Below, one piece after another: positions 58,976 to 64,000 of a DNA stretch of 64,000 nucleotides. The position numbers and the translations under genes are program-made. The stretch lies in assembly GCA_964473645.1 (NCBI GenBank), contig CAYYPW010000019.1, positions 1 through 64,000 of the forward strand. The letters are read 5' to 3'. Below the pieces are notes generated by a model. It was not told where the DNA came from, made no database searches, and saw only the letters and a program-made list of their open reading frames with translations. Positions within the stretch are counted from its first letter, which is position 1; each line of letters starts with the position of its first letter. The stretch is from HdN1 sp964473645 (GTDB lineage: Bacteria; Pseudomonadota; Gammaproteobacteria; Pseudomonadales; Ketobacteraceae).

Positions 58976-59737
58976 ATGCCCATGCCTCAGCGCGAGGTTT
59001 ACCGCGAAATTTACCGCTATGAGGACAGCGGCTGCGATGTCGTGGTATCCGAAAGCGAAAGTTTTCGTGTGCTCACCCTCGACAGCATCTTTGAGCAAAG
59101 CGTTCTCGCACTGAATGATCCGCTAAGGTTGGTGCATGAACACACCCGCATCATGATGTTGGTGATGGCCTTCACTTCGCCAGACAGAGTGCTCATGTTG
59201 GGGTTGGGGGGTGGCAGCTTGCTGCGCACGTTACACCATCATTTTCAGACTACGACCTTTGACGTGGTGGAGCTGCGCGCACGGGTGATCGAGGCAGCTG
59301 CGACGTACTTTCACATACCCGTAGATTCCCGTGTTCGTTTTCACCAGCAGGACGCGCGAGTTTATTTGCAGGCAGTACCGACGGAAACCGCCGATATCGT
59401 GTTCGCCGATCTCTACCATGCCTTCGACATGGACGATTATCAGGGCAATGTGTTGTTTTTGCGTGATTGCTTCAATGCGTTGTCTTGCACAGGATGGCTG
59501 GTGATCAATTTCCACGATTTCCCGGATACTTGCGATCCCTTTGTGCAAGTCATGGTAGCGCTGTTTCCGGATAGTTTTGTCTGCGATAGCCGAAACGCCA
59601 ATTTTATTCTGATTTGCAGCAAATCACGCTTGAACGCAACGATCAAGACGTTTCGCCCCCAGGTCAAGGCCCTGGAAGCCAAGGTGCAACAGCCCTTGAT
59701 GGCGCTGTTTGCGCGGTGTTTTCGAATTCCCTCCTGA
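58976..59737 (+). CDS. Spermidine-synthase-like class I methyltransferase-fold protein (copy 1)
   Basis: 253 residues. SAM-type nucleotide loop VLMLGLGGGSLLRTLHHHF, then VVELRARVIEAAATYF (acidic residue after strand 2), DIVFADLYHAFDMDDYQGNV and GWLVINFHDF. The fold fits spermidine synthase-like proteins, but the gatekeeper residues for putrescine are not evident, so the reaction is unknown. A paralogue lies at 60472, with a ribbon-helix-helix gene and a small gene between them. ATG 58982 is a possible alternative start. Confidence 0.75.
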   Translation: MPMPQREVYREIYRYEDSGCDVVVSESESFRVLTLDSIFEQSVLALNDPLRLVHEHTRIMMLVMAFTSPDRVLMLGLGGGSLLRTLHHHFQTTTFDVVELRARVIEAAATYFHIPVDSRVRFHQQDARVYLQAVPTETADIVFADLYHAFDMDDYQGNVLFLRDCFNALSCTGWLVINFHDFPDTCDPFVQVMVALFPDSFVCDSRNANFILICSKSRLNATIKTFRPQVKALEAKVQQPLMALFARCFRIPS

Positions 59738-59761
59738 TGCTGACGCGAGCAGGAAGGGGCG

Positions 59762-59950
59762 TTATTCGGACGGATTGACGTTAAGCGGAGATTTTGTCGC
59801 ATAGTCCACGCTGTATTTATCGAGGTAATCGCGAATCATCTGACGCACCACTTGTGAAGGGGTCAGATCCTGCGCTGCGCAAAGTTTTTCGAAGGCGCTT
59901 TTCTTAACCGGGTCGATGAGCACGGTCAATCGTGCAGTTTTGTTTTCCAT
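59762..59950 (-). CDS. Ribbon-helix-helix (CopG/Arc-type) small protein
   Basis: 62 residues: ENKTARLTVLIDPVKKSAFE forms the beta-strand and first helix, LTPSQVVRQMIRDYLDK the second helix. Typical RHH DNA-binding dimer. Could repress its own promoter or be an antitoxin, but no toxin gene is adjacent. A palindrome ATGATAAT-ACA-ATTATCAT lies 125 bp upstream. Confidence 0.75.
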   Translation of the reverse strand: MENKTARLTVLIDPVKKSAFEKLCAAQDLTPSQVVRQMIRDYLDKYSVDYATKSPLNVNPSE

Positions 59951-60074
59951 TCGGGGTGAAGCCTCGTGATGATATGTTAATTAAATTATAATGCCAGTTC
60001 AGATGTATGTCATTCGTCAGCTGCTATTGGTGACTACGCTTGATCTCAAGCAAACCACCAAGCGCTGCGCATTC

Positions 60075-60093
60075 ATGATAATACAATTATCAT
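60075..60093. promoter_or_regulatory. Inverted repeat between RHH gene and downstream genes
   Basis: ATGATAAT, spacer ACA, ATTATCAT, exact match. Followed by GTATG...CATAC (60101 region). Possible operator of the RHH protein or, less likely, a Fur-type site. Confidence 0.45.
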
Positions 60094-60157
60094 AGAGATC
60101 GTATGCTATTATAACAACATACGACATCCTGATACGGGAACAAAGCGATGCCTCATC

Positions 60158-60241
60158 GTGCACGTCTATTCTCGTTACGTATCACTTGCGGATGCGCTGA
60201 ACCTGATCAATGAACGGCATGGAGAAAACACCGCGACATGA
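60158..60241 (+). CDS. Possible 27-residue leader peptide
   Basis: GTG 60158 to TGA 60241, overlapping the next start by ATGA, encodes VHVYSRYVSLADALNLINER plus a short tail. The overlap is the only support; no ribosome-binding site is clear. Confidence 0.2.
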   Translation: MHVYSRYVSLADALNLINERHGENTAT

Positions 60242-60468
60242 CCCAGGAAGAAGCAACAAAACTTTATGCCAAAGGCAAATTGGTATCCGCTGAAGTGTTG
60301 CCTGCGCCAATTGGACACGGTGGCTGGTTTGTGCTCTTGCACAACAACCATGGAAAGTCCTTCATGTTGGTGGATTCGGACGAACGCATCATTACCCAGC
60401 CGGATCTGAATTCACTGATTGAGACCATCCGCGAAATAGGATTTCGCATCGCCAGTATACGGATGTGA
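60238..60468 (+). CDS. Small protein of unknown function between the two spermidine-synthase-like genes
   Basis: 76 residues: TQEEATKLYAKGKLVSAEVL, GGWFVLLHNNHGKSFMLVDS, SLIETIREIGFRIASIRM. A compact alpha/beta domain without Cys. Stops 3 bp before the next start, so it is coupled to the second spermidine-synthase-like gene. No family recognised. Confidence 0.65.
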   Translation: MTQEEATKLYAKGKLVSAEVLPAPIGHGGWFVLLHNNHGKSFMLVDSDERIITQPDLNSLIETIREIGFRIASIRM

Positions 60469-60471
60469 TCA

Positions 60472-61323
60472 ATGAAGCCGCTTTCTTTCGTAAGGTGGAT
60501 GAGCGCGATGTTTGACTCGCACGATGAATTATTTCGAATTTCGGATGCGGAAGGTACATTAGTGGTTTCTCAGAACCATGATCGTCGCGTAATGACCTTT
60601 GGCAGCATCTACGATCAAAGTGCCATGCATCTTGATAAACCTCACGCGCTGGTGTTTGACTATACCCAGGCGATGTTAATCTCCCTGGTGTTTAATATGC
60701 CGCAACATGTCACATTGTTGGGCCTTGGCGGTGGCAGCCTGCTGCGTTGTTTGCACCATCATTTCAATGATATGCACTTTCGCGTGGTGGAGCTTCGCCA
60801 CCATGTATTGGCGGCGGCAAAGACGTATTTTATGGTGCCCGAGGATGAGCGGATCGCCTATGTGATTGACGATGGCATTCGAGCCATTGCTCAATCAAAA
60901 TCACGTTCTACGGATCTGATTCTCTCCGACATGTACAACGCAATGGGGCCAGAACACTTTCAGGAAAGCACGGATTTTTTGTTGGAAGCCCGTCGGGTGC
61001 TTAGAAGTAATGGCTGGCTGGTGATCAATTGTCATGACTTGCCATCGATGACGAGCGCATTTATGCAACAGGCGCTACACGCATTCAAAGAAGTGTATTG
61101 GGTGGCGCTCAATAGTGGGAATTATGTGCTTTTTCTGGGGAAAAGCCCTTTAAAGATCCCGTTTGATGAGCTCGCGTTTAGTACCCTTGCACTGGAACAA
61201 CGCACGGGTGAGAAGCTATATAGTCACGCACGTCGTCTGGTCAAAATTGAAGGCAACATGAAGGAATCGATCCGGCTCGTGCGCCCGTTGGTCTCAGACG
61301 AATCGATTGTGTTTCGGATGTGA
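60472..61323 (+). CDS. Spermidine-synthase-like class I methyltransferase-fold protein (copy 2)
   Basis: 283 residues. Shares with copy 1 the loop LLGLGGGSLLRCLHHHF and VVELRHHVLAAAKTYF, then DLILSDMYNAMGPEHFQEST and GWLVINCHDL. Longer at the C-terminus (LALEQRTGEKLYSHARRLVK). Clear paralogue by motif spacing. It starts 3 bp after the 76-residue gene, giving a coupled pair. Substrate unknown. Confidence 0.75.
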   Translation: MKPLSFVRWMSAMFDSHDELFRISDAEGTLVVSQNHDRRVMTFGSIYDQSAMHLDKPHALVFDYTQAMLISLVFNMPQHVTLLGLGGGSLLRCLHHHFNDMHFRVVELRHHVLAAAKTYFMVPEDERIAYVIDDGIRAIAQSKSRSTDLILSDMYNAMGPEHFQESTDFLLEARRVLRSNGWLVINCHDLPSMTSAFMQQALHAFKEVYWVALNSGNYVLFLGKSPLKIPFDELAFSTLALEQRTGEKLYSHARRLVKIEGNMKESIRLVRPLVSDESIVFRM

Positions 61324-61365
61324 ATTTGACGACTGAAAGATCAATCCCATAAAAAGCGATAGCTA

Positions 61366-63966
61366 TTAATGAATCATCAATTCATCAAACGGTTCTTGAG
61401 ACAATAGCTCGCGATCTCTAAAGGTGGCGCGCTCAGCTTCTCGCGCAGCACTTTCGCTGACAGACTCCTTTTCTGCTTCGACGTTAAGATCAAGCATTAA
61501 CGTTTTTTTTTCGTAGCCCGCAACAATTGACGAGCTGACGCCCAACGTTCGCATCTTGCTAACAATCCTTTGCGCAGCTTCTACATTTCTGACGGCAAAT
61601 GCCTCTTCAATATCGTCTTCATAGAAATTGAGCAGATGCACTGAGATTACTCGTTTGGCAGTCTCACCCTTCGCGTGTTTTAGTAGTGCCTCTTCAAGCA
61701 GATCGATCGCCTCGCCGCGATCCCCACGAGACGCTGCTGCCGTAGACTCATCAATTATTCTATCAATTGTATAACGCGTCGATTCGGCCGCACTTACTGC
61801 GCTGTCTACCTGTATCGAACGCGGCGCCCCCTCCTCTACCTTCAACCTTTTTGGCGGCTTATCAGAAATAGGGGCAGGCAATTTTACTTCAGCATCCTTT
61901 TTGATTTCGGGTTTTGGCGGCGTATCTGTCGAAGTTAATTGCGTCGAGGGTAGTGCATTAGCTAAGGGAGTTGCAATCGTTAAGGGAGGTGCACTCGTAC
62001 TCGGCGTTGGCGTTGGTGTTGATGCAGGTGTAGACGCATTGTCCTGTGTAAGCAGAGGCGTTCTCACCACCTCAAGTGGTTTGGCTTCTGTTACAACAGG
62101 CTTGAGATCAGAGTTGGGTGGCTCCACAACTGCAAAAGCAAGCGCCCTGATTGGGTTATCCTCATGCAGGTACTGCAACGGCTGAAACGCATAAAAGCCA
62201 TAAATGGCTAATGCTACAAAGCTGCCCGTCAGCAGCTTGGGCGCGTATGAACGACGTGGTGGCTGTGGAGGCGGCTTTATCGGTTCAGAGGTGATTAGCT
62301 TTGCTAGTGCTTGGCGAAATTCATCGGCTGATTCAAAGCGGTCGTCTGGATTCTTTGCGAGTGCTTTTTCAATGATGCCATCAACACCTTTTGGCAATTG
62401 TTGATTGATTTTCGACGGCAGAAGAGGCTCAACATTCACCACTTGATACATGATGCTACTGTAATTATCGCCAACAAATGGCTTTTGATCGGCAACCAAC
62501 TCATACAGCATCACGCCGACACTAAACAAATCAGATCGCCCATCAACAACGCCACCCATGCATTGTTCAGGTGACATGTATGACGGTGTGCCAACTACAG
62601 TACCTATTTGGGTCAAACTGGAGTTATCCGTGCGCGCAATACTAAAATCTGAAACCTTCACTACTCCCTTTTTGCTTATGAAGATATTTCCGGGTTTAAT
62701 ATCTCGGTGCACTATTCCAAATTCATGCGTATACGCCAGACCTCGCAGTACAGGATCAAGAATTTGAACGATTTTTTCTAGCGAATACGTGTTTCCACGC
62801 TTGAGTGCCGTTTGGAGATTGAGACCATCCACATATTCCATGACAAAATAAGGGATCTCGTTATCTTGATCGAATTCATAGATCGCAACGATATTAGGAT
62901 GAACAAGGCGGCTGGCGAGTTTTGCCTCATTACGGAAGCGCTCCAGCATGGCTTGCCCCAAACTGGTGTCGAGCAACTGCTTGCGAATGGTTTTTATGGC
63001 AACGTAACGGTCTAAACCAGGGTCATAGGCTTTATAAACCACGCCCATTGCCCCCTCCCCTAACACGCTCTCAATTCTGTATTTGCCGATACTCTGGGGA
63101 GGCGATGATGATTGAATAGCGGTCTTCGTATTGATAGCGAGCAGATCTTCGCGAAATTCTCGTGCAGATTGATATCGACGGCGGACATCTTTTTCTAGCG
63201 CTTTTCTTACGATCGCGTCGAAATTAGTAGGGATTCCGTGATTTAAGCGTGAGGGTGGTGCAGGCTCAGTATTGATAATGTTTGCCATGATGATGGCAGA
63301 GTGATCACCATCGAACGGCTTTTGCGCGGCAAGCAGCTCATACAGAACAATGCCAACTGAAAACAGGTCTGATCTGCCGTCAACTTTTTCACCCTTGCAT
63401 TGCTCGGGCGACATGTAATTGGCAGTCGCAAAAATTGTGCTGGCAATGGTAGACGTCGATGAATCGATACGAGCCATTCCAAAATCTGTGACTTTCACGA
63501 TGCCATTTGGGCCAACAATGACGTTGGCTGGTTTTATGTAACCATGCACAAACCCTTCATCGTGCGCACAGCTAAGCGCTGAAAGCAATTTATCGACAAT
63601 ATTGATGATCTCATCAGTCGAAAACGATTTCTTGTCAGCGAGTAGCGTTTTAAGGTCTTTACCCTCCACGTATTCCATTATTTTGCAATGAACGTTGTCA
63701 ATCTGACCCGCAAGAAGAGTGACAGCAATATTAGAATGACGTAAGAAATGATGGGAATCCGCTTCTTTTTGAAAACGGGCTAACACCTCTTTGCCAAGAT
63801 CGGTATTCAGAAACGAGCGATGAATCGTCTTAATGGCCACATGATGAGTGTTATCTGGGTCAAGCGCCTTATAGACCATGCCCATGGCACCGCAGCCCAA
63901 AACACATTCAATTCGATAACCACCTAGAAAATGCAGATCTGACATAAAATACGTGTAAATAGCCAA
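61366..63966 (-). CDS. Membrane Ser/Thr kinase with tandem pseudokinase and kinase domains
   Basis: 866 residues. Domain 1 (about 15-275): Gly-loop GCGAMG, VAIK Lys46, DFG at 161-163, but the catalytic loop reads H141-G142-Y143 (GFVHGYIKPANV) instead of HRD, so it should be a pseudokinase. Domain 2 (about 295-555): Gly-loop GEGAMG, VAIK Lys325, intact HRD 420-422 and a DFS at 440-442. Then a Pro-rich linker, one TM helix (LTGSFVALAIYGFYAFQPL), a Pro/Thr-rich extracytoplasmic stretch and a helical C-terminus (EAIDLLEEALLKHAKG). ATG 63966 or 63945. PknB-like Hanks family. Confidence 0.9.
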   Translation of the reverse strand: MAIYTYFMSDLHFLGGYRIECVLGCGAMGMVYKALDPDNTHHVAIKTIHRSFLNTDLGKEVLARFQKEADSHHFLRHSNIAVTLLAGQIDNVHCKIMEYVEGKDLKTLLADKKSFSTDEIINIVDKLLSALSCAHDEGFVHGYIKPANVIVGPNGIVKVTDFGMARIDSSTSTIASTIFATANYMSPEQCKGEKVDGRSDLFSVGIVLYELLAAQKPFDGDHSAIIMANIINTEPAPPSRLNHGIPTNFDAIVRKALEKDVRRRYQSAREFREDLLAINTKTAIQSSSPPQSIGKYRIESVLGEGAMGVVYKAYDPGLDRYVAIKTIRKQLLDTSLGQAMLERFRNEAKLASRLVHPNIVAIYEFDQDNEIPYFVMEYVDGLNLQTALKRGNTYSLEKIVQILDPVLRGLAYTHEFGIVHRDIKPGNIFISKKGVVKVSDFSIARTDNSSLTQIGTVVGTPSYMSPEQCMGGVVDGRSDLFSVGVMLYELVADQKPFVGDNYSSIMYQVVNVEPLLPSKINQQLPKGVDGIIEKALAKNPDDRFESADEFRQALAKLITSEPIKPPPQPPRRSYAPKLLTGSFVALAIYGFYAFQPLQYLHEDNPIRALAFAVVEPPNSDLKPVVTEAKPLEVVRTPLLTQDNASTPASTPTPTPSTSAPPLTIATPLANALPSTQLTSTDTPPKPEIKKDAEVKLPAPISDKPPKRLKVEEGAPRSIQVDSAVSAAESTRYTIDRIIDESTAAASRGDRGEAIDLLEEALLKHAKGETAKRVISVHLLNFYEDDIEEAFAVRNVEAAQRIVSKMRTLGVSSSIVAGYEKKTLMLDLNVEAEKESVSESAAREAERATFRDRELLSQEPFDELMIH

Positions 63967-64000
63967 TGGTTGAAAAACGATAATAAGCGCTATGGCGTAA

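Noticed and set aside
59762..59950. Toxin-antitoxin module
   Set aside because: Only an RHH protein is present; no toxin-like partner lies beside it.

Overview
The window is a metal-resistance and accessory region from a Proteobacterium, most likely a gammaproteobacterium. I base this on gene families and cell-envelope architecture: RND-adaptor-TolC systems, a TonB receptor, an FtrABCD-like ferrous-iron operon and a short-form malic enzyme. No rRNA or tRNA fixes the genus. By eye, the metal genes are fairly GC-rich. The transposition module at 48.5-56 kb and the siderophore-receptor region around 43-47 kb are visibly more AT-rich.

Layout. 1-6.5 kb (minus): Met-rich periplasmic protein, TolC-type channel, CusB-like adaptor and a CusA-like pump cut by the left edge. 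6.5-12.3 kb (plus): a divergent set starting at a promoter region full of TTACA-N4-TGTAA palindromes. It holds a DUF2933-type membrane protein, an isoprenylcysteine-methyltransferase-like protein, an HMA-like protein without CxxC, a lipoprotein, a beta-CASP metallo-beta-lactamase, a PRPP synthetase homologue and a PD-(D/E)XK-like protein. 13.4-21.1 kb: a second Cus system whose adaptor has an N-terminal metal-binding motif and a C-terminal CusF domain, plus a DUF411 protein and small Cys- or His-rich secreted proteins. 21.2-26.7 kb: AraC regulator, sterol-desaturase-family hydroxylase, lone molybdopterin oxidoreductase with a clear terminator, and an HD-GYP protein. 26.8-32 kb (minus): CusF-like protein and a Fur-boxed ferrous-iron operon (P19, porin, cupredoxin, polyferredoxin, FTR1). 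32.1-35 kb: CadR-like MerR regulator divergent from a Cd/Zn/Pb P-type ATPase with a typical long-spacer MerR promoter. 35-41.7 kb: CzcCBA-type divalent-cation efflux. 41.8-47.2 kb: possible SprA-related protein, TonB-dependent siderophore receptor with Fur and TTACA boxes side by side, a Fur-like DNA-binding protein lacking the metal domain, a beta-barrel protein and another Met-rich protein.

47.5-56.2 kb is mobile. An IS1595-family element with inverted repeats and a perfect 8-bp target duplication has landed at the stop codon of a tniQ/tnsD gene. That gene closes a tnsA-tnsB-tnsC-tniQ Tn7-like operon. Next to it, an SF2 helicase and a winged-helix-like partner are divergent from an XRE regulator across a perfect 25-bp palindrome. 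I could not locate the transposon ends. One reading is that much of the metal region is Tn7-like cargo with its left end outside the window; this is inference.

57.5-64 kb looks more like backbone: malic enzyme, two spermidine-synthase-like paralogues flanking a ribbon-helix-helix protein and a 76-residue unknown, and a large membrane Ser/Thr kinase with two kinase domains. The first domain has lost the catalytic Asp (HGY instead of HRD), giving a pseudokinase-kinase tandem.

Together the genes handle copper/silver (two Cus systems, CusF, Met-rich proteins), zinc/cadmium/cobalt (Czc, CadA) and iron (Ftr, TonB receptor). Recurrent palindromes suggest that a regulator outside the window ties part of the set together.
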